Shown one piece after another: positions 27,940-35,844 of a DNA stretch of 64,000 nt (position 1 is its first letter; each line of letters starts with the position of its first letter). Under the pieces are notes generated by a model, which saw nothing but the letters and a program-made list of their open reading frames with translations, was not told the DNA's origin and ran no database searches. The stretch comes from Bradyrhizobium diazoefficiens (GTDB lineage Bacteria; Pseudomonadota; Alphaproteobacteria; Rhizobiales; Xanthobacteraceae). Location: assembly GCF_016616235.1 (NCBI RefSeq), contig NZ_CP067100.1, forward strand, positions 1 to 64,000, read 5' to 3'. Both the position numbers and the translations under genes were made by a program.

Positions 27940-28992
27940 ATGCCATTCGTTGAACGGGTCTTTTCCGGCGTCCAGCCGACCGGCAATCTGCATCTCGGCA
28001 ATTACCTCGGCGCGATCGTCAACTTCGTGAAGATGCAGGAAACCCATAACTGCATCTATTGCGTCGTCGACATGCACGCGATCACGCAAGGCGTGGACGT
28101 CTGGGGCGGCCCGGCCGAGCTCGCGCGCAACACCCGCGAAGTCACCGCGGCATTCATCGCCAGCGGCATCGATCCCAACAAGCACATCGTGTTCAACCAG
28201 AGCCAGGTCTCGGGCCATGCCGAGCTCGCCTGGATCTTCAACTGCGTCGCGCGGATGGGCTGGCTCGGCCGCATGACCCAGTTCAAGGAGAAGGCCGGCA
28301 AGGACCGCGAGAACGCTTCCGTCGGGCTATTCGACTATCCCGTGCTGATGGCCGCCGACATCCTGCTTTATCGCGCCACCCATGTGCCGGTCGGCGAGGA
28401 CCAGAAGCAGCATCTCGAGCTTTCGCGCGACATCGCGCAGAAGTTCAACAACGATTTTGGCGATTCCATCCGCAGCAACGGCGCCAGCGACGGCCTGTTC
28501 TTCCCGCTGCCGGAACCCTTGATCACGGGACCGGCGACGCGGGTCATGTCCTTGCGCGACGGCACCAAGAAGATGTCGAAGTCGGATGCCTCGGACAATT
28601 CGCGCATCAACCTCACCGACGATGCCGACACCATCGCGCAGAAGATCCGCAAGGCGAAGACCGATCCGGAGCCGCTGCCGACCGAGGAGAAAGGCCTGGA
28701 AGCGCGCCCCGAGGCCGACAATCTCGTCGGCATCTTCGCAGCCCTGTCCGGTCGCTCCAAGGCCGACGTGCTACGCGAGTTCGGCAGCGGTCAGTTCTCC
28801 AGCTTCAAGAATGCGCTGGCGGAGCTGTGCGTGACCAAGCTCGCGCCGATCGCCGGCGAGATGAAGCGGCTCGTTGCCGATCCCGGCCATATCGACGCGA
28901 TCCTGAACGAGGGTTCCGACCGCGCCCGCGCCATCGCCGACCAGACCATGAAGCTCTCGAAGGACATCGTCGGCTTCATCCGCCGGCGCTGA
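27940..28992 (+). CDS. trpS: Tryptophanyl-tRNA synthetase
   Basis: TrpS charges tRNA-Trp with tryptophan. The 350-residue class I synthetase has the HIGH-equivalent [12 protein letters not shown] at 14-25 and the KMSKS loop ([11 protein letters not shown]) at 208-218. The start at 27940 is preferred over 27925 because GGGAAGG ends seven bases before it and homology starts at [15 protein letters not shown]. It follows a palindromic repeat, so it probably has its own promoter. A usp gene follows after about 110 bases. Confidence 0.97.
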   Translation: MPFVERVFSGVQPTGNLHLGNYLGAIVNFVKMQETHNCIYCVVDMHAITQGVDVWGGPAELARNTREVTAAFIASGIDPNKHIVFNQSQVSGHAELAWIFNCVARMGWLGRMTQFKEKAGKDRENASVGLFDYPVLMAADILLYRATHVPVGEDQKQHLELSRDIAQKFNNDFGDSIRSNGASDGLFFPLPEPLITGPATRVMSLRDGTKKMSKSDASDNSRINLTDDADTIAQKIRKAKTDPEPLPTEEKGLEARPEADNLVGIFAALSGRSKADVLREFGSGQFSSFKNALAELCVTKLAPIAGEMKRLVADPGHIDAILNEGSDRARAIADQTMKLSKDIVGFIRRR

Positions 28993-29012
28993 TTGTTGCG
29001 CTAACGGAGCTC

Positions 29013-29080
29013 GGCCTGCGCCATGGCACCGGCCGCTATCCCTCTCCCAAACGGTGAGGGAGTGTGGCACCATGCAGGCC
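29013..29080. repeat. Small inverted repeat between trpS and usp
   Basis: GGCCTGC (29013-29019) pairs with GCAGGCC (29074-29080), with inner complementary segments around CCTCTCCC and GTGAGGGAG. It is an imperfect 68-nt hairpin and may mark the end of trpS. Confidence 0.4.
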
Positions 29081-29100
29081 GTGCACACGCCGGGATAGGC

Positions 29101-29595
29101 ATGACTAGCAAGCGACTTTGCTTCGAGTCGGGTCACAAGCCCAAATGCCTCGTCATTGTCGACGACACCGCCGAATGGGATCGCGCAGTCTATTACGCCA
29201 GCCGCTGGGCGATCCGCGCCGGCGGCGGCGTGGTGCTGCTGCGCATCATCGAGCCCGAACAGCAGAGCCAGGAATGGCTTGGTGTCGCCGACATCATGCG
29301 CGCCGAGGCGCAGGAAGCAGCCGAAGCCGCGCTCGACCGCGCCGCCGGCAGAGCCAACGGCATCGCCGCGATCACGCCGGAGCGGGTGATCCGCGAAGGC
29401 GCCGCGATGGACCAGCTGCTGGCGGTGATCGACGAGGACCCTGACATCGCCATGCTGGTGCTCGCCGCCAATCCCGGCGCCGAGGGACCCGGGCCGCTGG
29501 TCGCGCTGCTCGCGCATGCGCTGGGCACGTTCCCGGTGCCGGTGACGATCATTTCGGGTGCGCTGAGCGATCAAAGCGTGGATTCGCTGTCGTAG
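29101..29595 (+). CDS. Universal stress protein (UspA family)
   Basis: A 164-residue single Usp domain. The first strand is KCLVIVDDTAEWDRAVYYAS and the region VLLRIIEPEQ follows. The end has a shortened version of the usual ATP-binding loop (AMLVLAANPGAEGPGPLVAL), which keeps Gly residues but lacks the exact GxxGxxxxxxxxGS/T pattern of ATP-binding members. It might therefore belong to the non-ATP-binding type. The start is 29101, with GGGATAGG upstream. The gene lies just upstream of an insertion sequence but is not interrupted. Confidence 0.85.
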   Translation: MTSKRLCFESGHKPKCLVIVDDTAEWDRAVYYASRWAIRAGGGVVLLRIIEPEQQSQEWLGVADIMRAEAQEAAEAALDRAAGRANGIAAITPERVIREGAAMDQLLAVIDEDPDIAMLVLAANPGAEGPGPLVALLAHALGTFPVPVTIISGALSDQSVDSLS

Positions 29596-29607
29596 GTCGC
29601 TCTTTCT

Positions 29608-29765
29608 TACCCTGCCCTGGAGGGGGAGGTCGGCTCGTGTTGCGGAGCGAAACATGAGACGGGGTGGGGTGACGGTCTCTCCCCGTCCAACAGTGCCCGT
29701 GGGGAGAGATCACCCCACCCCGCTCGCGCTGCGCGCGATCGACCCTCCCCCGCCAGGGGAGGGTA
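29608..29765. repeat. Long intergenic inverted repeat, ACCCTGCC...GGGGAGGGTA type
   Basis: The inner arms GGGGTGGGGTGACGG and CACCCCACCCCGCTCGC and the outer arm GATCGACCCTCCCCCGCC are nearly identical to the repeat at 13839-14020. It ends nine bases before the insertion sequence, so the element landed next to it. Confidence 0.75.
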
Positions 29766-29770
29766 GCGCA

Positions 29771-29774
29771 ACTC
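29771..29774. repeat. Left target-site duplication ACTC
   Basis: ACTC directly precedes the left end of the insertion sequence and is repeated at 31087-31090 directly after the right end. A 4-bp duplication is within the range known for IS481-type elements. Confidence 0.7.
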
Positions 29775-29826
29775 TGTCCAGACCGGATAGATAGGTAACA
29801 GAGTAGACCGGATGGATGGGTGACAG
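29775..29826. repeat. Left terminal inverted repeat with internal direct repeats
   Basis: It holds two near copies of a 22-nt unit starting AGACCGGATAGATAGGTAAC (29780) and AGACCGGATGGATGGGTGAC (29805), spaced by 25 nt. They are probable transposase binding sites. Confidence 0.75.
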
Positions 29827-29853
29827 TTCTCTGTCGGCTGGGAGGATCAGCCG

Positions 29854-31032
29854 ATGCCTTGGCGGGAGAGCTGTACAATGGACGAACGAGTTCGCTTCAT
29901 CTCGGATCAGCGAACCGGCTTGTGGACGATGACGGAGCTTTGCGAGCGCTACGAGATTAGCCGCAAGACCGGTTATAAGTGGCTGGAGCGCTACCGGTTG
30001 GAAGGACCTGCCGGGCTGGCGGATCGCTCCCATGCCGCGCGGGTTCATGGACGGGCGACACCACAGCACATCGTGGATGCGATTGTGGGGCTGCGGCTTG
30101 AGCGGCCGAGCTGGGGACCGCGCAAGATCGTCAGCAAACTTGAGGCTCGCCAAGGGGACGTCGATTGGCCGTCGGCCTCGACGGCGGGCGGGATTCTCAA
30201 ACGGGCGGGACTGGTGAGCAACCGTCGGACCCGGCGGCGTGCGCCGCCGCGCATGGGGCAACTGACGGTGCCTCAGCATGCCAACCATGTATGGGCGCTC
30301 GATCACAAGGGCTGGATCCGCCTGGGCGACGGATCTCGCGTTGAACCGTTCACGGTGACCGATGGCTTCAGCCGCTATTTGATTAGCCTGGCGGCGACGG
30401 GCAGCACGCAACATGCCGAGTGCCAACCGCTGCTGGAGCGGGCGTTTCGCGAGTACGGCTTGCCGCAGATCATCCGCTCCGACAACGGCTCGCCGTTCGC
30501 CTCGACCGGAACCACGGGCCTGACGGCACTGTCGGTATGGTGGATCAAGCTTGGCATCCGCCATGAACGGATTGATCCCGGCCATCCACAGCAGAACGGC
30601 CGCCACGAGCGTTTTCACCTCACGCTTCTGGAGGCCATGCAGCCGCCGCCGCCGACCCAGGCCGCGCAGGCTCGTCGCTTCGCGGCATTCGTGCGCGACT
30701 ACAACGAAGAACGACCGCACGAGTCACTTGGCCAGCGCCCACCTGCCAGCGTCTATCAGCCTTCGTCTCGTGCGATGCCGAGGCGGCTTCCGGAGCCGGA
30801 TTATCCAGCCGAAGCCGCGGTGCGCCAGGTCCGCTCCAACGGCGAGATCAAGTGGCGCGGCGAACTCATTCACATCTCCAGCGCTCTCATTGGTGAGGCC
30901 GTTGCCGTCGAGGAGGCCGCCGATGGGCAATGGCAAGTGCGCTTCTTCCACATACCGATCGGCATCATCGACCAGAAAACACGCAGGCTGCGGCGCTGCG
31001 CTAGCGCAGCGCCGCAGCCGACCAAACCATGA
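29854..31032 (+). CDS. IS481 family transposase
   Basis: A 392-residue integrase-type transposase. The N-terminus has two helix-turn-helix regions (MTELCERYEISRKTGYKWLE; about 20-90), followed by an RNase H-fold rve core with the DDE triad in the contexts WALDHKGW, IIRSDNGSPF and GRHERFHLTL, then a C-terminal beta-rich tail. The ATG at 29854 has a perfect GGAGGA site at 29841-29846; the ATG at 29878 with GGGAGAG is an alternative that drops eight residues. The frame is uninterrupted, so the element may still be active. Confidence 0.93.
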   Translation: MPWRESCTMDERVRFISDQRTGLWTMTELCERYEISRKTGYKWLERYRLEGPAGLADRSHAARVHGRATPQHIVDAIVGLRLERPSWGPRKIVSKLEARQGDVDWPSASTAGGILKRAGLVSNRRTRRRAPPRMGQLTVPQHANHVWALDHKGWIRLGDGSRVEPFTVTDGFSRYLISLAATGSTQHAECQPLLERAFREYGLPQIIRSDNGSPFASTGTTGLTALSVWWIKLGIRHERIDPGHPQQNGRHERFHLTLLEAMQPPPPTQAAQARRFAAFVRDYNEERPHESLGQRPPASVYQPSSRAMPRRLPEPDYPAEAAVRQVRSNGEIKWRGELIHISSALIGEAVAVEEAADGQWQVRFFHIPIGIIDQKTRRLRRCASAAPQPTKP

Positions 31033-31036
31033 ACGA

Positions 31037-31086
31037 TTGTTACCTATCCATCCGGTCTGTTTTGTTACCCATCCATCCGCTGGACA
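31037..31086. repeat. Right terminal inverted repeat
   Basis: Read on the minus strand it starts TGTCCAGCGGATGGATGGGT and continues with a second AGACCGGATGGATAGGTAAC copy. It matches the left end with a 2-nt gap and a few substitutions. Confidence 0.75.
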
Positions 31087-31090
31087 ACTC
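31087..31090. repeat. Right target-site duplication ACTC
   Basis: Direct copy of 29771-29774. Removing the element and one copy would restore GCGCAACTCACTGAAA as the pre-insertion sequence. Confidence 0.7.
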
Positions 31091-31203
31091 ACTGAAAATC
31101 TTGGACTAATGCTCCACTTCCCCTTGACCGTGCGTTCGCCATCGCCATCTGCTAGTGGATGGAGCACGCGCCGGCCTTGAACTGGCGACGTCTGGAGAAA
31201 CCC

Positions 31204-31773
31204 ATGTTCATTCAAACCGAACCCACCCCCAATCCCGCCACGCTGAAGTTCATTCCCGGCCGCGTCGTGGTCGACGGCAGCCCGATGGAATTTTCCAACC
31301 GCGAAGCGGCCACGCGCTCGCCGCTCGCCGAAAAGCTGTTCGACGTGCCCGGCGTCACCGGCGTGTTCTATGGATCGGACTTCATCACCGTGACCAAGGC
31401 GAGCGGTGAATGGCAGCAGCTCAAGCCCGCGATCCTGGGCGCCATCATGGAGCATTACATGTCCGGCGCGCCGCTGCTCGCCGGCGGCGAGGCCCAAGGC
31501 GATGCCGATCTCGACGACGAGGACGAGTTCTTCGACGAGGCCGATGCCGAGACGGTCGACATGATCAAGGACCTGATCGAGACCCGCGTGCGGCCGGCGG
31601 TCGCCAATGACGGCGGCGACATCACCTTCCGCGGCTTCAAGGACGGCATCGTCTATCTCAACATGAAGGGCGCCTGCTCCGGCTGCCCGTCATCGACCGC
31701 GACGCTCCAGCACGGTATCCAGAACCTGCTCAAGCACTTCGTGCCCGACGTGGTCGAAGTCCGGCCGATGTGA
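31204..31773 (+). CDS. NifU-like iron-sulfur scaffold protein (Nfu)
   Basis: Nfu proteins carry and deliver Fe-S clusters to target enzymes. The 189-residue protein has the N-terminal Nfu_N domain (MFIQTEPTPNPATLKFIPG, about 1-90), an acidic linker (DADLDDEDEFFDEADAE), and the C-terminal NifU domain with the cluster-binding CxxC at Cys158 and Cys161 (GACSGCPSSTATL). The start at 31204 has a GGAG site. This is the mitochondrial NFU1-like architecture common in alphaproteobacteria. The upstream insertion sequence ends 117 bases before the start and may have separated the gene from its promoter. Confidence 0.95.
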   Translation: MFIQTEPTPNPATLKFIPGRVVVDGSPMEFSNREAATRSPLAEKLFDVPGVTGVFYGSDFITVTKASGEWQQLKPAILGAIMEHYMSGAPLLAGGEAQGDADLDDEDEFFDEADAETVDMIKDLIETRVRPAVANDGGDITFRGFKDGIVYLNMKGACSGCPSSTATLQHGIQNLLKHFVPDVVEVRPM

Positions 31774-31779
31774 TTAGAG

Positions 31780-31856
31780 CGCGAATGGCGAGTAGCGAAT
31801 GGCGAATGGGATTTCGATCGGCTAGACTGATCGCCATTCACCACGCGCCATTCGTT
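31780..31856. repeat. CGAATGGCG-type inverted repeat
   Basis: Two direct copies of GCGAATGGCG near 31781 and 31795 face inverted copies TCGCCATTCA (31831) and GCGCCATTCG (31846) across a GATCGGCTAGACTGATC centre. It lies between nfu and tsaB. Confidence 0.6.
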
Positions 31857-31861
31857 CTTTC

Positions 31862-32557
31862 ATGCTGATCCTCGCCATCGATACTGCGCTCGACGCTTGC
31901 GCTGCAGCCGTGCTCGACACCGAAACGGCCGAGCTGCGCGCGCGGGAATCGCTTCCGATGAAGCGCGGTCACGCCGAAGCGCTGATGCCGCTGATCGCGC
32001 GCGTGATGCAGTCGGCCGATCTTACCTTCAGCTCGCTGGACCGCATCGCCGTCACCGTCGGTCCCGGCAGCTTCACCGGTCTGAGGGTCGGCATCTCGGC
32101 GGCGCGCGGGCTTGCGCTTGCGGCCGGCAAGCCAGCGGTCGGCCTGACCACCTTGTCGGCCTATGCCGCGGCCGTCGTGGGCCAGAGCAAATCGGCGCCC
32201 GTGATCTCCGCGATCGATGCCCGGCATGATCACGTCTATTTCCAGATCGTCGCCGGCGACGGCAGCCAGCTGGTGCGGCCGGGAATTGTCCCGATCGACG
32301 AGGCGATCGCGGCCTCACAGTTCGGCGCCCCGCATCTGGTCGGCAATGCCGCAAACCTCCTCGCCGGGCGCTGGCCGAAGGACGCGCCGCAGCCTGTTGC
32401 GGTGGACGCGCAGCCCGCGCCCGGCATCGGCTGGGTCGCCTGGCTCGGTGCCGCGGCCGATCCCGAGACCAATCCGGCGCGGCCGTTCTATCTGAAGGCG
32501 CCCGACGCAAAGCCGGCCGCACTGCCGCCGCTCGCAGCGCAAGCCGCAAACTCATGA
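31862..32557 (+). CDS. tsaB: tRNA threonylcarbamoyladenosine biosynthesis protein TsaB
   Basis: TsaB is the scaffold partner of TsaD in making the t6A modification of tRNAs that read ANN codons. The 231-residue protein starts MLILAIDTALDACAAAVLD, has the family motifs VGPGSFTGLRVGISAARGLA and VISAIDARHDHVYFQI, and is of normal length with a short Pro/Ala-rich end. rimI overlaps its stop codon and a fur/mur gene follows; tsaB-rimI linkage is widespread. No ribosome site is evident before the ATG. Confidence 0.95.
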   Translation: MLILAIDTALDACAAAVLDTETAELRARESLPMKRGHAEALMPLIARVMQSADLTFSSLDRIAVTVGPGSFTGLRVGISAARGLALAAGKPAVGLTTLSAYAAAVVGQSKSAPVISAIDARHDHVYFQIVAGDGSQLVRPGIVPIDEAIAASQFGAPHLVGNAANLLAGRWPKDAPQPVAVDAQPAPGIGWVAWLGAAADPETNPARPFYLKAPDAKPAALPPLAAQAANS

Positions 32558-33039
32558 TGAAGTGGTTTTCGGAATGGTGGCGCGGCGGCACGGCCGCCGT
32601 CGAGCCCGCGTCCGCGCGCGACGCTGCACGGCTGGCACAGCTGCACGGCGCTTCCTTCGCGCACGGCTGGGGCGAAGGCGAATTCGAAAGCATGATGACC
32701 GAGCGCAACACGCTGGTGCATCGCTTGCGCCTCGGCCGCAAGACGATCGGCTTTGCGGTGTCGCGGATCGGCGCAGACGAAGCGGAAATCCTCTCGATCG
32801 CGGTCGATCCGTCACATCGCGGCCGCGGCCTCTCCCGCACGCTGCTGATGACCCATCTCGGTCATCTCGCCGGGCGCGGTGTGCGCACGATATTTCTCGA
32901 GGTCGAGGAAAATAACCAGCCGGCGCGGCGGCTCTACGAGAGGGCCGGATTCATGGTGGTGGGGCGCCGCGAACGCTACTATAAGCAGCCGAACGGGGAA
33001 CAATTGGACGCCCTTCTGATGCGGCGTGACTTGTCGTAA
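32554..33039 (+). CDS. rimI: Ribosomal protein S18-alanine N-acetyltransferase
   Basis: A 161-residue GNAT acetyltransferase. The acetyl-CoA loop is SIAVDPSHRGRGLSRTLLMTH (the core is RGRGLS) followed by FLEVEENNQPARRLYERAGF and the Tyr-containing end VVGRRERYYK. The position directly after tsaB, with ATGA overlap, supports RimI, which acetylates the N-terminal alanine of ribosomal protein S18. The N-terminus MMKWFSEWWRGG is a short Trp-rich extension not needed for the fold. Other GNAT specificities are possible. Confidence 0.9.
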   Translation: MMKWFSEWWRGGTAAVEPASARDAARLAQLHGASFAHGWGEGEFESMMTERNTLVHRLRLGRKTIGFAVSRIGADEAEILSIAVDPSHRGRGLSRTLLMTHLGHLAGRGVRTIFLEVEENNQPARRLYERAGFMVVGRRERYYKQPNGEQLDALLMRRDLS

Positions 33040-33076
33040 CATTGATGGCAGAAAGCGGCCCGCCAGGCAGACAACC

Positions 33077-33532
33077 ATGACCGCACTGAAACCTTCTTCC
33101 GCATCCAAGGCGTCCGGCATCGAGGCGCGCTGTGCCGCCACCGGCATGCGCATGACCGAGCAGCGCCGCGTCATCGCCCGCGTGCTGGCCGAGGCGGTCG
33201 ATCATCCAGATGTCGAGGAACTCTACCGGCGCTGCGTCGCCGTCGACGACAAGATCTCGATCTCGACCGTGTATCGCACCGTGAAACTGTTCGAGGATGC
33301 CGGCATCATCGAGCGTCATGATTTCCGCGAGGGCCGCGCGCGCTACGAGACGATGCGCGACAGCCACCACGACCACCTGATCAATCTGCGCGACGGCAAG
33401 GTGATCGAGTTCACCTCCGAGGAGATCGAGAAGCTGCAGGCGGAGATCGCCCGCAAGCTCGGCTACAAGCTCGTCGATCACCGGCTCGAGCTCTATTGCG
33501 TTCCGCTCGACGACGACACGCCGACGTCTTGA
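33077..33532 (+). CDS. fur: Fur family metal-responsive regulator (Fur/Mur)
   Basis: A 151-residue Fur-type repressor with an N-terminal winged helix (RMTEQRRVIARVLAEAVDHP, then SISTVYRTVKLFEDAGIIER) and a C-terminal dimerisation domain with the His-rich metal site DSHHDHLINL. The CxxC zinc pairs of many Fur proteins are absent. In rhizobia the closest homologues respond mainly to manganese and are called Mur, although Bradyrhizobium Fur also regulates irr. It follows rimI by 37 bases and probably forms an operon with tsaB-rimI. The second Fur-superfamily gene of the window is irr at 63329. Confidence 0.92.
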   Translation: MTALKPSSASKASGIEARCAATGMRMTEQRRVIARVLAEAVDHPDVEELYRRCVAVDDKISISTVYRTVKLFEDAGIIERHDFREGRARYETMRDSHHDHLINLRDGKVIEFTSEEIEKLQAEIARKLGYKLVDHRLELYCVPLDDDTPTS

Positions 33533-33536
33533 TTTG

Positions 33537-33581
33537 GCATGATCTTGTCGGAAAACCGCTTCACACTTTTCCGGATCATGC
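33537..33581. repeat. 45-bp palindromic repeat GCATGATC...GATCATGC
   Basis: GCATGATCTTGTCGGAAAA and TTTTCCGGATCATGC are inverted arms around CCGCTTCACAC. A near-identical copy (GCATGATCTTTTCGGAAAA, TTTTCCGGATCATGC) is at 52338-52382. The right arm ends five bases before the HAD GTG start, so it could mask that ribosome site. Confidence 0.85.
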
Positions 33582-33585
33582 CTTA

Positions 33586-34266
33586 GTGCCGATCGACCTC
33601 ATCATCTTCGATTGCGACGGCGTGCTCGTGGACAGCGAGGTGATCTCCTGTCGCGCCCATGCCAATGTGCTGACCCGGCATGGCTATCCGATCACCTCGG
33701 AGCAGGTGTTCGCGCGCTTCCTCGGCCGCTCCAGGCGGCAGGCGAACGCCGAGATCGAGACCGAGCTCGGCCGCAAGCTGCCGGAGGCCTATCACGGCGA
33801 CCTGCAGGACGAGCTGCACCGCTCATTCGAGGCCGACCTCGAAGCGATCCGCGGCATCCATGATGTGCTCGATGTGGTGACGCAAGCCGTCTGTGTCGCC
33901 TCGAGCGGCTCGCATCAGCGCATGCAGGTGAGCCTGGGGAGCACCGGGCTCTACGAGCGCCTGGCGCCAAACATCTTCTCGGCTTCGCAGGTGACAAACG
34001 GCAAGCCGGCGCCCGACCTGTTCCTGTTCGCAGCGCGCGAAATGGGCGTGCCGCCCGAGCGCTGCGTCGTGATCGAGGACAGCTTGGCCGGCATTGCCGG
34101 CGCCCGGGCGGCCGGCATGACCGTGTTCGGCTTCTGCGGCGGCAGCCATTGCGGCGAAGGCCATGCCGAGGCCCTGCACCGGGCCGGCGCCGACCTGACC
34201 TTTGCCGACATGCACCAGCTGCCGGAGCTGGTCCGGCGGGTCGAGGCGGACGCCGTGGCGGGCTAG
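33586..34266 (+). CDS. HAD superfamily hydrolase (beta-phosphoglucomutase-like)
   Basis: A 226-residue HAD phosphatase of subfamily IA. The catalytic motif is FDCDGVLVDSE near residue 8-18. Motif II is the Ser in CVASSGSHQRMQ, motif III the Lys in NGKPAPDLFLFAA, and motif IV VIEDSLAGIAGARAAGM. This set is shared by phosphoglycolate phosphatases and beta-phosphoglucomutases, so the substrate is open. The GTG at 33586 is chosen because the family starts there; the frame is open to 33496 through the palindromic repeat. Confidence 0.88.
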   Translation: MPIDLIIFDCDGVLVDSEVISCRAHANVLTRHGYPITSEQVFARFLGRSRRQANAEIETELGRKLPEAYHGDLQDELHRSFEADLEAIRGIHDVLDVVTQAVCVASSGSHQRMQVSLGSTGLYERLAPNIFSASQVTNGKPAPDLFLFAAREMGVPPERCVVIEDSLAGIAGARAAGMTVFGFCGGSHCGEGHAEALHRAGADLTFADMHQLPELVRRVEADAVAG

Positions 34267-34274
34267 GCGCCACA

Positions 34275-34365
34275 GTCATTCCGGGGCGATGCGCAGCGTC
34301 GAACCCGGAATCCAGAGGTTTTGGCGAGATTCCGGGTTAGCGACTGCATCGCGCCCCGGAATGAC
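34275..34365. repeat. Intergenic palindromic repeat GTCATTCCGGGGCG...CCGGAATGAC
   Basis: The ends GTCATTCCGGGGCGATGC and GCATCGCGCCCCGGAATGAC are inverted, and the inner AACCCGGAATC pairs with GATTCCGGGTT. It is an almost complete 91-nt hairpin between the HAD gene and miaB. Confidence 0.8.
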
Positions 34366-34445
34366 GGCCCAAATGGCTGCCTTCGCTGGATTTTTGGCCC
34401 TCCAACCTATATCTGAGGGCGGTCCTCCACCTCAATTCGGGTTCC

Positions 34446-35840
34446 ATGACGCCGCCGCGCAAGCTGCACATCAAATCATATGGCTGCCAGATGAACGTCT
34501 ACGATGCCCAACGCATGGTGGACACGCTGGCGCCGGAAGGATTCGTGGAGACGGCCAGTGCCGAGGACGCCGACCTCGTCATCCTCAACACCTGCCATAT
34601 CCGCGAAAAAGCCTCCGAGAAGGTCTATTCCGAGCTCGGCCGGCTCCGCGTTGCCAAGGACGAGGCCGCGCGCAACGGCCGCACCATGAGAATCGCGGTC
34701 GCGGGCTGTGTGGCGCAGGCCGAGGGCGAGGAGATCGTGCGCCGTGCGCCCGCGGTCGACGTCGTGGTCGGCCCGCAGAGCTATCATCATCTGCCTGAGC
34801 TGTTGAAGCGCGCCGGCAGCGAAGGCCGCGCGATCGAGACTGAATTTCCCGCGGCCGACAAGTTCGGCTTCCTGGCCCAGCCGAAGCCCGACGCGATTCG
34901 CGCGCGCGGCATTTCCGCCTTCGTCACGGTGCAGGAAGGCTGCGACAAGTTCTGCACCTTCTGCGTCGTGCCCTATACGCGCGGCGCCGAAGTCTCGCGT
35001 CCGGTCGCGAAGATCGTCGACGACGCGAAGCGGCTGGCCGACAACGGCGTTCGCGAGCTCACGCTGATCGGCCAGAACGTCAACGCCTATCATGGCGATG
35101 GTCCTGACGGAAAGACCTGGCCGCTCGGCCGGCTGCTCGAGCACCTCGCGACAATTCCCGGCATCGCGCGGCTGCGCTATTCGACCAGCCACCCCCGCGA
35201 CGTCGATGGCAGCTTGATTGCAGCCCATCGCGATCTCGACGCCTTGATGCCGTTCGTGCACCTGCCGGTGCAGTCGGGCTCGGACCGGATTCTCGCCGCC
35301 ATGAACCGGAAACATACCGCCGATGATTATCGGCGTGTCATCGACCGTTTCCGCGCCGCGCGCCAAGACATTGCTTTTTCATCGGATTTTATCGTCGGCT
35401 TCCCCGGCGAGAGCGAGCAAGATTTTCTCGCCACCCTCGCGCTTGTCACGCAAATCGGCTACGCTGCCGCGTATTCGTTCAAATACTCCGCCCGGCCGGG
35501 AACGCCGGCCGCGGACATGCAGGAGACGGTGTCCCCCGCCGAGATGGACCAGCGATTGGAGCGGCTCCAGGAACTGATCGACAGCCAGCAATCGGCCTTC
35601 AACAAGGCTGCGATTGGCTCAACGGTCGACGTGCTGTTCGAACGTCCGGCGCGCAAGCACGGCCAGATCGTCGGCCGCACCGCATTCCTCCAGCCTGCCC
35701 ATGTGATGGCCTCGTCCGACATCATCGGACAAATCCTGCCGGTCAGAATCGACAGCCTCGAACGCTACAGCTTCCTCGGCGAGCTCGCCACACCGCGCAC
35801 CGCGGGCGGGCCCGCTTTATCGCAAGCCATCGGAGCCTGA
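34446..35840 (+). CDS. miaB: tRNA-2-methylthio-N6-dimethylallyladenosine synthase
   Basis: MiaB is a radical-SAM methylthiotransferase that modifies A37 of tRNAs reading UNN codons. The 464-residue enzyme has the UPF0004 domain with its three cluster cysteines Cys14 ([10 protein letters not shown]), Cys50 ([10 protein letters not shown]) and Cys88 ([10 protein letters not shown]). The radical-SAM motif follows as Cys166, Cys170 and Cys173 ([16 protein letters not shown]), and a C-terminal TRAM domain ends the protein. It starts a same-strand cluster miaB-phoH-ybeY-corC-lnt of genes with short gaps or overlaps. Confidence 0.97.
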   Translation: MTPPRKLHIKSYGCQMNVYDAQRMVDTLAPEGFVETASAEDADLVILNTCHIREKASEKVYSELGRLRVAKDEAARNGRTMRIAVAGCVAQAEGEEIVRRAPAVDVVVGPQSYHHLPELLKRAGSEGRAIETEFPAADKFGFLAQPKPDAIRARGISAFVTVQEGCDKFCTFCVVPYTRGAEVSRPVAKIVDDAKRLADNGVRELTLIGQNVNAYHGDGPDGKTWPLGRLLEHLATIPGIARLRYSTSHPRDVDGSLIAAHRDLDALMPFVHLPVQSGSDRILAAMNRKHTADDYRRVIDRFRAARQDIAFSSDFIVGFPGESEQDFLATLALVTQIGYAAAYSFKYSARPGTPAADMQETVSPAEMDQRLERLQELIDSQQSAFNKAAIGSTVDVLFERPARKHGQIVGRTAFLQPAHVMASSDIIGQILPVRIDSLERYSFLGELATPRTAGGPALSQAIGA

Positions 35841-35844
35841 ACCC

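Larger units (their letters stand above)
29775..31086 (+). mobile_element. Intact IS481-like insertion sequence (1312 bp)
   Basis: The element starts TGTCCAG and ends CTGGACA in mirror orientation, with long imperfect terminal inverted repeats of about 50 bp (29775-29826 and 31037-31086). It encodes one full-length DDE transposase and is flanked by a 4-bp direct duplication (ACTC). Ends of the TGT...ACA type are characteristic of the IS481 group. It is inserted between the usp and nfu genes without breaking either. Confidence 0.9.

Noticed and set aside
29608-29765. Part of the insertion sequence
   Set aside because: The inverted repeat ends before the TGTCCAG terminus and target duplication. 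A near-copy at 13839 has no transposase next to it.
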